From contig CAJTFE010000043.1 in assembly GCA_910575725.1 (NCBI GenBank), positions 1 to 37,255 on the forward strand: a DNA stretch of 37,255 nucleotides. Reading direction: 5' to 3'. Shown one piece after another: positions 1 to 7,773 of the stretch. Position numbers and translations under genes: made by a program. Each line of letters starts with the position of its first letter. Position 1 is the first letter of the stretch. This stretch comes from Clostridia bacterium (GTDB taxonomy: Bacteria; Bacillota; Clostridia; Lachnospirales; Lachnospiraceae). The notes beneath the pieces were generated by a model that was not told the DNA's origin, searched no databases, and saw nothing but the letters and a program-made list of their open reading frames with translations.

Positions 1-48
1 CCCTGTTCCGGGGGATTCTTTAAAAACTCCATATATATTTCTTGACGT

Positions 49-118
49 GCCGCCGCCCGCCAGAAAGCTGTATTGTTCCTACTAATTGGGGATAACACAG
101 CTCATGGCGGGCGGCGGC
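49..118. repeat. Fold-back inverted repeat at the Maff-2 break
   Basis: Bases 49-62 (GCCGCCGCCCGCCA) are the exact reverse complement of 105-118. Bases 66-71 (AGCTGT) pair with 97-102 (ACAGCT). The loop is about 25 bases. The right arm is normal Maff-2 coding sequence (M-A-G-G-G), so the left arm looks like an inverted copy of it. Confidence 0.6.
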
Positions 119-172
119 GTGGCACTGATCGGGATGCAGCTTATCCCCCTGCTTGCGAACCTGTTCAACTAA
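86..172 (+). pseudogene. Maff-2 family membrane protein, 3' fragment
   Basis: The last ~22 codons, from ATG 104 to the stop at 170-172, read MAGGGVALIGMQLIPLLANL then F-N. This is the hydrophobic C-terminus typical of Maff-2 proteins, small membrane proteins that precede the VirB6-like gene in Tn1549-type ICEs. The codons from 86 (L-G-I-T-Q-L) still resemble the family's G-I-K-Q-L stretch. An in-frame stop at 83-85 and unrelated, AT-rich sequence further upstream break the gene. The break coincides with an inverted repeat (49-71 against 97-118). It may be a real rearrangement, an insertion or a contig-end artefact. The family call for the 3' end is fairly secure; the reason for the break is unknown. 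Confidence 0.6.
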
Positions 173-187
173 GGCAGGTGAGCGCCT

Positions 188-1057
188 ATGCTGAATATCC
201 TCGACCAGATCGGGCAGTGGATAAAAGAGTTCCTGATTGAGTGCATCACAGGGAACCTTTCCGGGCTGTTCGACCAGGTAAACGAAGCGGTCGGGGACGT
301 GGCGGCGGATGTAGGAAAAACACCCCAGGACTGGAATGCCGGGGTGTTTTCCATGATCCGCTCCTTATCGGATAACGTGATCGTCCCCATAGCCGGAATT
401 ATTTTAACATTCGTCCTGTGCTATGAACTGATCAGTATGATTACTGAAAAAAATAACATGCACGATTTTGACACTTTCAATATTTTCAAATGGATTTTCA
501 AGGTATTTGTTGCGACCTACCTTGTCACACACACTTTTGACATCACAATGGCGATCTTTGAACTTTCGCAGAACGTGGTGCGCCAGAGCGCCGGGGTGAT
601 CACCGGGAATACGAGCATCCAGTTTGATGCCGTCATGGGGAGCCTGACGGCGCAGCTTGAGACAATGGGGAACGGGGAACTGTTCGGGCTTTTGGTGGAA
701 ACGGTGTTAATCCGGATTACCACCCCGATACTGTCTGTCTGCGTCATGCTGGTGCTGGTGGGGCGCATGGTGGAAATCTATATTTACTGTTCCGTGGGCG
801 CAATCCCTTTTGCCACCATGACCAACCGGGAGTGGGGACAGATGGGGAACAACTACCTGCGGGGGCTTGTGGCGCTTGGATTGCAGGGCTTTTTTATCAT
901 GGTATGTATAGCCATTTATTCTGTCCTTGTGTCAAATATCGGGAGCGCGGCGAATATCCACGGGGCAATCTGGAAGTGCGCCGGGTATACGCTGCTTTTA
1001 TGCTTCTCGCTTTTTAAGACAAGTTCAATCTCGCGCTCAATCTTCAATGCACACTAA
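188..1057 (+). CDS. VirB6/TrbL-like conjugation channel membrane protein
   Basis: This 289-residue polytopic membrane protein is likely an inner-membrane channel component of the ICE type IV secretion system. Hydrophobic segments lie near residues 58-80, 95-120, 170-200, 225-250 and 255-275. They are preceded by an amphipathic N-terminus (LNILDQIGQWIKEFLIECIT), which is typical of the VirB6-like proteins of Tn1549-type elements. It starts at ATG 188, 15 bases after the Maff-2 stop, behind a GGCAGGTGAG ribosome site. Its position, after Maff-2 and before the PrgI and VirB4 genes, matches the standard order. The family is recognised from topology and context rather than a catalytic motif. Confidence 0.8.
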   Translation: MLNILDQIGQWIKEFLIECITGNLSGLFDQVNEAVGDVAADVGKTPQDWNAGVFSMIRSLSDNVIVPIAGIILTFVLCYELISMITEKNNMHDFDTFNIFKWIFKVFVATYLVTHTFDITMAIFELSQNVVRQSAGVITGNTSIQFDAVMGSLTAQLETMGNGELFGLLVETVLIRITTPILSVCVMLVLVGRMVEIYIYCSVGAIPFATMTNREWGQMGNNYLRGLVALGLQGFFIMVCIAIYSVLVSNIGSAANIHGAIWKCAGYTLLLCFSLFKTSSISRSIFNAH

Positions 1058-1066
1058 GGGGGACGG

Positions 1067-1696
1067 ATGTATATGGAAGGAAGAAGGATGCCTGCCAGAT
1101 ACCGCATGGATGAAGCCGGGCAGATGCGCCGTACATGGAACGGCAAACTACCGGAGGAATTTAATGAGCGGGATATGCTGCTGTTTGCGGCAGATACCGA
1201 CCTTGCACTGTATGGGCGCGTGTCGGATGAAACGCTTAATGCGGCCAGGAAAGCAGGATACAGCTACGAAAACGGGGCGCTTATGCCCTTACAGGAAATG
1301 GAACATCAAAAGGAGGATGCTATGGAGAACCAGAACAACACATTGGAAATTAACGTAAAAGTCTATCCCATGAAGGAGGACAAAGGGAACCTGCTTGCCT
1401 TTGCCAGTGCAACGATCGGCGGCTGTTTTGCGGTCAACGGAATCCGCATCATGGACAGCGAAAAAGGGAAATTTGTCGCCATGCCCAGCAGCAAAGGCGG
1501 CGATGGGAAATACCATGATATCTGCTGCCCGACTACGGCGGAAATGCGCAAGGCCATAAATACGGCAGTCCTGGGGGAATATGAGAAAGCGGTGGAGAAG
1601 CCGTCCCTGCGCGGAGCCTTGCAGAACGCCGCGAAGGAGGTTGCAGCACGCCCCGCCCCGGAGGGCCAGAGGGTAGCGGATAAGGGGGCGCGGTGA
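1067..1696 (+). CDS. SpoVG-domain ICE protein with N-terminal extension
   Basis: This 209-residue protein has two parts. Residues ~1-85 (PEEFNERDMLLFAADTDLAL and onward) are an ICE-type domain I cannot name with certainty. Residues ~93-175 match SpoVG, a small nucleic-acid-binding regulator: L-E-I-N-V-K-V-Y-P, a central F-A-V-N-G-I-R-I, F-V-A-M-P-S and a terminal AVLGEYEKAVE. The SpoVG part has its own in-frame ATG at 1322 behind AAAGGAGG, so a second product of ~124 residues is plausible. The C-terminus carries an E-K-P-S-L tail motif shared with four other proteins here. It lies in the transfer operon between the VirB6-like and DUF3849 genes. Its role is unknown; regulation of ICE gene expression is an inference from SpoVG. 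Confidence 0.7.
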   Translation: MYMEGRRMPARYRMDEAGQMRRTWNGKLPEEFNERDMLLFAADTDLALYGRVSDETLNAARKAGYSYENGALMPLQEMEHQKEDAMENQNNTLEINVKVYPMKEDKGNLLAFASATIGGCFAVNGIRIMDSEKGKFVAMPSSKGGDGKYHDICCPTTAEMRKAINTAVLGEYEKAVEKPSLRGALQNAAKEVAARPAPEGQRVADKGAR

Positions 1697-1746
1697 TATG
1701 CCGCCTGTGGCTGCATGGAACATGAGATCGGAAGGAGGGAAAAGGA

Positions 1747-2244
1747 TTGGAATATCCGCAGATTTATAAACGATCCCCGGCAGAAGCAAGGGAGAGGGAA
1801 GAAACAGCCCTTTTCAGGGAGTCACACAAGCTGAATATTGCCTGTAAGAAAGCGGTTGAGGCGGCAATACGGGAGAACTTTGACGGGATGCACCTGAAAA
1901 AAGAGTGCATCAGGCCGGTCATGGAGGAGTACGGCCCTGACCGCGTGGAATGGGTGCTGGCAAATACCCTCCAGCACCTTAATTATGACGGACGCTTTTC
2001 CCGGAGCAATAGGGAGTGGGCAGGCAGTTTTGATATGGGCAGTATGCACGGTTCTGACCGGGGGCTGGATTTTATAGTAGGGAGCCATCCGGCTGTGCTG
2101 GACGGGTTTGTGGACCTGGTGCGGGAAGAAAGGGAGGCGGTAAGGAAGCAGCAGGAAAAGCCGTCTATTAAAGGCCAGCTTGCCGCGCCGCCTGTCCCCG
2201 GAGAAAAAACCACTGCAAAAAACAAAGACAGGGAGGTGAGGTAG
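1747..2244 (+). CDS. DUF3849 family ICE protein
   Basis: This 165-residue soluble protein starts at TTG 1747 behind AAGGAGG (1731-1737). It resembles DUF3849 mobile-element proteins: Y-P-x-I-Y near the start, then E-S-H-K-L-N-I-A-C-K, I-R-E-N-F-D-G-M-H-L, and a WVLANTLQHLNYDGRFS block. The function of this family is not known. The C-terminus carries the tail motif E-K-P-S-I-K-G-Q-L followed by a basic, Pro/Ala-rich end. The gene stops 2 bases before the PrgI-family ATG, so the two are probably translated together. The family call rests on memory of these motifs. Confidence 0.65.
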   Translation: MEYPQIYKRSPAEAREREETALFRESHKLNIACKKAVEAAIRENFDGMHLKKECIRPVMEEYGPDRVEWVLANTLQHLNYDGRFSRSNREWAGSFDMGSMHGSDRGLDFIVGSHPAVLDGFVDLVREEREAVRKQQEKPSIKGQLAAPPVPGEKTTAKNKDREVR

Positions 2245-2245
2245 G

Positions 2246-2668
2246 ATGCCGTTTGTGCCTGTACCGAAGGATTTGACAAAAGTAAAAACGAAGGTGGCAT
2301 TCAACCTGACAAAGCGGCAGCTTGTCACGTTCGGGCTGGGCGGCCTTGTGGGAATCCCTGCCTATCTTTTTACCCGTGGCAGCATAGGGAATGAATCCGC
2401 CGCCCTTTTGATGATCGGCCTGATGCTGCCCTTTTTTGCATTTGGGATATATGAAAAGGACGGGCAGCCGCTTGAGAAAGTGCTGAAAAACTTTGTAAAC
2501 GTCACTTTCCTGCGGCCACCGGGGAGGCCCTACCGCACGAATAATGGCTATGCCGCGCTTATGCGGCAGGCGGATTTTGATAAGGAGGCAGAGCAGATTG
2601 AAAACAAGACAGCAGGCAAGGCAGGAAAGAAACCTGCAGGCCGCAAAAAACCAGTACAGAAAAGATAA
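2246..2668 (+). CDS. PrgI family (VirB3-like) conjugation protein
   Basis: This 140-residue protein has the PrgI-family pattern: an N-terminal MPFVPVPKDLTKVKTKVAFN, two adjacent hydrophobic segments (residues ~30-50 and ~53-73), and a soluble tail rich in Lys, Gly and Ala. PrgI proteins are the Gram-positive counterparts of VirB3 and sit in the membrane beside VirB4. The gene precedes virB4 and overlaps its probable start by about 70 bases, as expected for translational coupling. An AGGGAGGTGAG ribosome site precedes ATG 2246. Confidence 0.88.
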   Translation: MPFVPVPKDLTKVKTKVAFNLTKRQLVTFGLGGLVGIPAYLFTRGSIGNESAALLMIGLMLPFFAFGIYEKDGQPLEKVLKNFVNVTFLRPPGRPYRTNNGYAALMRQADFDKEAEQIENKTAGKAGKKPAGRKKPVQKR

Positions 2669-5069
2669 GGAGGACTTAAAGGCGATCAGGCTTATGCCGG
2701 AGGGGAAACTGGCAAAGCAGGAAAAAAAGAGGCTTGTCGCCGCCGTGAAGAAAGCGAAGCGGGACGGGAAAATCCCGAAGTCCGCACAGGAGACGATCCC
2801 TTACCGGGAAATGCACCGGGACGGCATCTGTGACGTGGACGGGCATTATTTTACAAAACAGGTTGAGTTTTTTGACATAAACTATCAGCTTGCACAGAAT
2901 GAGGATAAGAACATCATTTTTGAGAACTGGTGCGATTTCTTGAACTACTTTGATTCGTCCATCCGCTTCCAGCTTTCCTTTATCAACCAGAGGGCGGATA
3001 TGGAGCGTTTCAGAAAGTCCATCGACATACCGGAGCAGGGGGACGCATTTAATGAAATCCGGCGTGAATATGCCGGGATGCTCCGGGGACAGCTTTCGCG
3101 CGGCAACAATGGGCTGACAAAGACAAAATACATCACCTTTGGGGTGGAAGCTGAAAACCTGAAAGCCGCAAAGACACGGTTGGAGAGGATTGAGGCCGAC
3201 ATCATGGCGAATTTCAAGGTGCTTGGGGTAAAAGCGAAATCCCTGGACGGTTATGAGCGCCTTGTTATCCTGCACCAGATGTTCCACCCTGCCGGGGAGA
3301 GGAAATTTCACTTTTCGTGGGATGCAATCTGGCGGACGGGGCTTTCCAGCAAGGATTTTATTGCGCCGGACAGCTTCACTTTCCAGAATGGGCAGTATTT
3401 CAAAGTGGGGCGGACTTACGGCGCAGCGTCCTTTATACAGATTTTAGCGCCGGAACTGACTGACCGGATGCTGGCGGATTTTCTTGACCTGGAGAATGGC
3501 ATGGTGGTGACGCTGCATATCCAGTCCATCGACCAGAGCGCGGCGATCAAGACCATCAAGCGCAAGCTGACGGATATTGATAAAATGAAGATTGAGGAAC
3601 AGAAAAAGGCAGTGCGCGCAGGGTATGATATGGATATCATCCCGTCCGACCTTGCAACATACGGAAATGAAGCAAAGACGCTGTTGGAAGATTTGCAGAG
3701 CCGGAATGAGCGTATGTTTTTAGTCACAATCCTTGTGATGAACCTGGCGGACAAGCGGCAGAAGCTGGAGAACAATGTGTTCCAGACGGCAGGAATCGCG
3801 CAGAAATACAACTGCGCCCTCAGGCGGCTCGCCTACCAGCAGGAGCAGGGGTTTGTATCCTCGCTTCCGCTTGGCGTAAACCAGGTGGAGATACAAAGGG
3901 GGCTTACCACAAGCAGCACGGCGATCTTTGTGCCGTTTACGACACAGGAACTTTTCCAGAGCGGGGAAGCCCTTTATTACGGGGTAAACGCGCTCAGCAG
4001 CAACCTGATCATGTGTGACCGGAAGAAACTGAAAAACCCGAACGGGCTGATACTCGGCACACCCGGCGCAGGCAAGTCCTTTTCAGCAAAGCGGGAGATT
4101 ACCAATTCTTTCCTGATTACCACGGATGATATAGCGATTATTGACCCGGAGGCGGAATATTCTCCCCTTGTGACAGCGCTGGGCGGGCAGGTGATCAAAG
4201 TTTCCCCCACATCCACGCAGTACATTAACCCGATGGATATTAACTTGAATTACAGCGAGGATGATGACCCGCTGATCTTAAAGAGTGATTTTATCCTGTC
4301 ACTCATGGAGCTGATGATGGGGAAGGTGGAGCCGGACGAAAAGAGTATCATCGACCAGTGCCTGCGCAGGGTGTACCACCGGTTTTTTGACGATCCGTGC
4401 CCGGAAAAAATGCCGGTCTTGCAGGATTTATATGAGGAAATCCAAAAGTACGGGGGAGATAAGGCGCGGCATGTGGTGGACTGCATGGCAATCTATGTGA
4501 CAGGCTCTTTGAGCGTCTTTAACCACCGGACAAATGTGGATATAAAATCACGCATTGTCTGCTATGACATTAAGGAACTCGGAAAGCAGCTTAAAAAGCT
4601 GGGGATGCTGGTGGTGCAGGATCAGGTCTGGGGCCGTGTTACCGTAAACCGGGAAGTGCATAAGTCAACGCGACTCTATATTGATGAGTTCCACCTGCTT
4701 TTAAAAGAGGAACAGACGGCGGCTTACAGTGTGGAAATCTGGAAACGCTTTAGGAAATGGGGCGGTGTCCCGACCGGCATCACTCAGAACGTGAAAGACC
4801 TGCTTTCCTCGCGGGAGATTGAGAATATTTTTGAGAACAGTGATTTTATCTACATGCTCAACCAGGCCGCAGGAGACAGGCAGATTCTGGCGAAACAACT
4901 GAATATTTCCCCTCACCAGCTTTCGTATGTCACTAATTCCAATGCCGGTGAGGGGCTTTTATTTTACGGGAATGTGATCATCCCTTTTATCGACCATTTC
5001 CCGAAGGACACCCATTTGTACCACCTGCTTACAACCAGGCCGGAGGATTTGGCGGAGGATGGGAAATGA
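2598..5069 (+). CDS. virB4: VirB4-like conjugation ATPase
   Basis: This cytoplasmic/peripheral ATPase of the type IV secretion system powers DNA transfer. The Walker A motif GTPGAGKS is encoded near 4050-4080 and Walker B LYIDEFHLLL near 4675-4705. The N-terminal half has the usual GICDVDGHYFTKQVEFFDIN block. I place the start at TTG 2598 because AAGGAGG (2582-2588) lies 9 bases upstream, giving 823 residues. An ATG at 2544 has no good ribosome site. ATG 2694 is in frame but lies 20 bases after a second AGGAGG (2668-2673). The 5' end overlaps the PrgI-family gene; the 3' end overlaps the next gene by 4 bases (ATGA). It is full length for the family and no motif residue is missing. Confidence 0.92.
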   Translation: MKTRQQARQERNLQAAKNQYRKDKEDLKAIRLMPEGKLAKQEKKRLVAAVKKAKRDGKIPKSAQETIPYREMHRDGICDVDGHYFTKQVEFFDINYQLAQNEDKNIIFENWCDFLNYFDSSIRFQLSFINQRADMERFRKSIDIPEQGDAFNEIRREYAGMLRGQLSRGNNGLTKTKYITFGVEAENLKAAKTRLERIEADIMANFKVLGVKAKSLDGYERLVILHQMFHPAGERKFHFSWDAIWRTGLSSKDFIAPDSFTFQNGQYFKVGRTYGAASFIQILAPELTDRMLADFLDLENGMVVTLHIQSIDQSAAIKTIKRKLTDIDKMKIEEQKKAVRAGYDMDIIPSDLATYGNEAKTLLEDLQSRNERMFLVTILVMNLADKRQKLENNVFQTAGIAQKYNCALRRLAYQQEQGFVSSLPLGVNQVEIQRGLTTSSTAIFVPFTTQELFQSGEALYYGVNALSSNLIMCDRKKLKNPNGLILGTPGAGKSFSAKREITNSFLITTDDIAIIDPEAEYSPLVTALGGQVIKVSPTSTQYINPMDINLNYSEDDDPLILKSDFILSLMELMMGKVEPDEKSIIDQCLRRVYHRFFDDPCPEKMPVLQDLYEEIQKYGGDKARHVVDCMAIYVTGSLSVFNHRTNVDIKSRIVCYDIKELGKQLKKLGMLVVQDQVWGRVTVNREVHKSTRLYIDEFHLLLKEEQTAAYSVEIWKRFRKWGGVPTGITQNVKDLLSSREIENIFENSDFIYMLNQAAGDRQILAKQLNISPHQLSYVTNSNAGEGLLFYGNVIIPFIDHFPKDTHLYHLLTTRPEDLAEDGK

Positions 5070-5980
5070 GGATAGGGCTGATCGACGTGGACGGGCACCG
5101 TTTTCCCAATCTCTGCCTGATGAAGCTGTCTGCTTACCATAAGGCAAGGGGCGATCTGGTGGAATGGCACGATGGCAGAAAGCGGTATGACCTTGTTTAT
5201 ATGAGCAGGGTATTCACGGACACCTATTCAAAAGATTACGAAGGAGATATAAAAGCAGACCACATCATAAAGGGCGGCACAGGATACGGCCTTGACAATA
5301 AGCTGCCTTACGCCATAGAGCATACACACCCGGATTATGGGCTGTACCCGCAGTATGCGGGGACAGCCTACGGCTTCCTTTCCAGAGGATGCCCCCGTGG
5401 GTGCGGATTCTGCATAGTCGGGGAAAAGGAGGGAAGAAAAACGGAAGCGGTGGCTGACCTGTCAGAATTTTGGGGCGGCGAAAAAGAGATCAAACTTTTA
5501 GACGCTAACATTTTAGCCTGCCCGGATTGGAAAAGGCTCTTAGGGCAGCTTGCGGACAGCGGTGCAATGGTTGACTTTACGCAGGGGCTTGATGTACGGC
5601 TGGTTACGCCGGAAAAAGCAGCGGCATTAAATAAGGTAAAAACAAAAATGCTGCATTTTGCATGGGATAACCCGGAAGATGACCTGATACCGTATTTCAG
5701 GAGATTCTTGGAATTGACAAAGGTAAAGGATAAGCGGAAAAGGCGTGTCTATGTCCTTACCAATTATGGCAGCACCCATGAACAGGACTTATACCGCATT
5801 TATACTCTGCGCGATATGGGATATGACCCGTATGTGATGGTGTACGAAAAACCCACCGCACCGGAAGAAACACGGAAGATACAGAGATGGGTAAACAATA
5901 AACGGCTGTTCTATTCTGTAAAGGATTTTAAGGACTATGATCCGGGCGATTACAGAAAAAGGGTAGCTATTTTATGTTGA
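5066..5980 (+). CDS. Radical SAM protein, probable ICE cargo
   Basis: This 304-residue protein carries the radical SAM cluster motif C-P-R-G-C-G-F-C (CxxxCxxC) at about residues 109-116, which would bind a [4Fe-4S] cluster and S-adenosylmethionine. The N-terminus (MRIGLIDVDGHRFPNLCLMK) and the order of the segments resemble B12-binding-like radical SAM proteins carried by phages and ICEs. The substrate is unknown. The start overlaps the virB4 stop (ATGA). The following gene is a DNA methyltransferase on the same strand, and the pair interrupts the usual transfer gene order, so I infer cargo. A role in modifying a nucleic acid or protein is possible but not shown. Confidence 0.8.
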   Translation: MRIGLIDVDGHRFPNLCLMKLSAYHKARGDLVEWHDGRKRYDLVYMSRVFTDTYSKDYEGDIKADHIIKGGTGYGLDNKLPYAIEHTHPDYGLYPQYAGTAYGFLSRGCPRGCGFCIVGEKEGRKTEAVADLSEFWGGEKEIKLLDANILACPDWKRLLGQLADSGAMVDFTQGLDVRLVTPEKAAALNKVKTKMLHFAWDNPEDDLIPYFRRFLELTKVKDKRKRRVYVLTNYGSTHEQDLYRIYTLRDMGYDPYVMVYEKPTAPEETRKIQRWVNNKRLFYSVKDFKDYDPGDYRKRVAILC

Positions 5981-6040
5981 GAGGATGGGGATGTATAAAA
6001 ATCTACTATTTTGTCTGCTGGAAGGAGGTGAAAGAGGGAT

Positions 6041-6742
6041 ATGGATAAAGATACTGCAACCATGTACGAAACGGAAAAAGCCACGTTATATCACGCCGAT
6101 TTTTTGAATATTGCAGACGGCTTTGCAGATGGCAGCATTGATCTGGTCTTTACTGACCCGCCTTTTGAACTGGCAGGCGGTGGGATGAAAAATGGGAAGC
6201 TGAATTATGAGAATGGAGAAATATTCAGGAATTGCGGTTTCAGTACAAAGTACATTGCTTTTAACAGGTGGATACCGGAAATATACCGGATATTGAAAAA
6301 TGAACGGTATTTTTATGTGATGACCAATGACAGGAATCTTTTTTCCATCCATAAAGCCTGCACCGACTGTAACTTTAAATTCTGTGAATTGTTAGTGCTG
6401 GATAAAAAAATGACGGTGCCTTCTACCTATTATCCCAAAAGGGCGGAGTTTATCCTTATGTATAGAAAAGGGAGTTATAGGAAAGGGCATTTTGCGGGTT
6501 CAACGGTCATAGAGGAAAGGATACCGAGAGGAAAAGAAAAGCGTCACCCGACAGAAAAACCGGTAGCTATGATAGAGCATCTGGTCAGATGTTCCACGCA
6601 GGAAAATGAAGTGTGTCTTGACCCATTTATGGGGAGCTGCTCAACAGGGGAAGCGTGTATCAAGTTAAACCGAAGATTTATAGGCGTGGAAATAGAAAGC
6701 AGGTGGTTTAGAACTTCACAGAATAGAATCAAGCAATTATAA
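6041..6742 (+). CDS. Orphan DNA methyltransferase, beta-class order
   Basis: This 233-residue S-adenosylmethionine-dependent DNA methylase has motif IV D-P-P-F near residue 40 and the motif I region D-P-F-M-G-S-C-S-T-G near residues 194-203. The order IV, target region, I is that of beta-class N6-adenine/N4-cytosine enzymes; DPPF favours N6-adenine. The second Gly of the usual F-x-G-S-G-T/S is Cys here. No restriction endonuclease gene lies nearby, so it is an orphan. It starts at ATG 6041 behind AAGGAGGTG (6021-6029). Composition is visibly more AT-rich than the flanking transfer genes, which suggests separate acquisition. Likely roles are protecting the transferring DNA or regulation. Confidence 0.85.
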   Translation: MDKDTATMYETEKATLYHADFLNIADGFADGSIDLVFTDPPFELAGGGMKNGKLNYENGEIFRNCGFSTKYIAFNRWIPEIYRILKNERYFYVMTNDRNLFSIHKACTDCNFKFCELLVLDKKMTVPSTYYPKRAEFILMYRKGSYRKGHFAGSTVIEERIPRGKEKRHPTEKPVAMIEHLVRCSTQENEVCLDPFMGSCSTGEACIKLNRRFIGVEIESRWFRTSQNRIKQL

Positions 6743-6816
6743 ATCTTTTTTAAACGATGGGGATGAATTGATTAAGACTTTTTTAGACAGGGACAATGAA
6801 ATCAGTTTTTGCAGGG

Positions 6817-6842
6817 AGGCGTATTTTCTGCTACGCCTTTTT
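6817..6842 (+). terminator. Intrinsic terminator after the methylase
   Basis: The stem AGGCGTA (6817-6823) pairs with TACGCCT (6832-6838) around an 8-base loop and runs into a T tract (6838-6842). It separates the radical SAM/methylase pair from the next transfer gene. The 74 bases before it hold no visible gene. Confidence 0.75.
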
Positions 6843-6879
6843 ATTATGAAAAGAAGCCGGCAGGAAGGAGGAAAAGAAC

Positions 6880-7773
6880 ATGAACGATCAAAATGTGCAG
6901 ACAGAACAGCTTCAGGAGAATGAAGCGGTTAAACAGTTTTTACAGCTTTTGATGGAGAACCGTCCCGATAAGGGGCAGGACTATTCCATGATGCTCTGGC
7001 AGATGGACAACATGGAAAACCAGCTTAACAAAGCATTAGCGGAACTGCACGAAGTTAAAGGGCAACTTGCAAAAATGCAGGAGAATCCGGCAAAGCGTTT
7101 TGTATCCCGCATAGCGGATGCGGTGGAGGGCAGGCTTCAGGTGATGCAGGCGTGTCTTGCAGAGATGAAAGAGCGTATTGTGGAGGGCGCAAAGGAAGCT
7201 GTGGAAGGCTTTAAGCGCACCGGCGTAAAGGCGTTAGACCATGCAGTTTCCGCGCTTGGTATCAAAAAGGCGCTGGAAAGTATACAGAAGGGCATCGGGG
7301 AATCCATTGCGGATGTAAAAAAATCCATAGAGAAGGTGGAGAGCCTGGGGCATGAACTGCGGAGCGCAGGCGGGCATATGAAAAATGCGGGCCGCGCCCT
7401 GATAGGGAAAGAACAGCAGGCGGTAGACGGCGGGAGCGAGGGGCGCTTCCAGGCGGCTGTCCTTTCACCCCTGCGCATGGAAAAAACGATCCTGAACCAA
7501 TTAAATAACATGGCCCTTGCCGCAATCGGGAACATGGAGCGTCTGGAACAGGCGGCGGGGCATACGAGGGAGGATACGCTCCCGGAAGCCGGGCAGGAAG
7601 AACCGGAAGAACATCCGGAGGCGGCTGACCTGGACGATCTGGAGCCGTCCCCGGATAAAGGGAAAGAAAAACCGTCCGTGCTGAAGGATTTGCAGGAAAA
7701 GAAAGCGCAGGCCGCCGCCCGCCCTTCCCCTGCGCCGGATAAAGGAACAAAAAGCCATGAGGCGGCGCTATGA
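6880..7773 (+). CDS. DUF6674-like coiled-coil ICE protein
   Basis: This 297-residue, highly charged protein has no signal peptide. Residues ~45-75 (M-E-N-Q-L-N-K-A-L-A-E-L-H-E-V-K) and much of 85-175 form helical, coiled-coil-like sequence. Residues ~240-270 are acidic and disordered. The C-terminus has the tail motif EKPSVLKDLQEKKAQAAAR. I recall this arrangement as DUF6674, of unknown function. It starts at ATG 6880 behind AGGAAGGAGG and overlaps the downstream hydrolase gene by 4 bases (ATGA), so it probably works with the transfer apparatus. Confidence 0.6.
   Translation: MNDQNVQTEQLQENEAVKQFLQLLMENRPDKGQDYSMMLWQMDNMENQLNKALAELHEVKGQLAKMQENPAKRFVSRIADAVEGRLQVMQACLAEMKERIVEGAKEAVEGFKRTGVKALDHAVSALGIKKALESIQKGIGESIADVKKSIEKVESLGHELRSAGGHMKNAGRALIGKEQQAVDGGSEGRFQAAVLSPLRMEKTILNQLNNMALAAIGNMERLEQAAGHTREDTLPEAGQEEPEEHPEAADLDDLEPSPDKGKEKPSVLKDLQEKKAQAAARPSPAPDKGTKSHEAAL

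Noticed and set aside
1..103. Group II intron 3' end
   Set aside because: A few bases before the Maff-2 fragment look vaguely like an intron end, but no domain V structure could be recognised.
5991..6107. Short ORF before the methylase (M-Y-K-N-L-L-F-C-L-L)
   Set aside because: 38 codons overlapping the methylase start, with no family resemblance. Probably chance or at most a leader.
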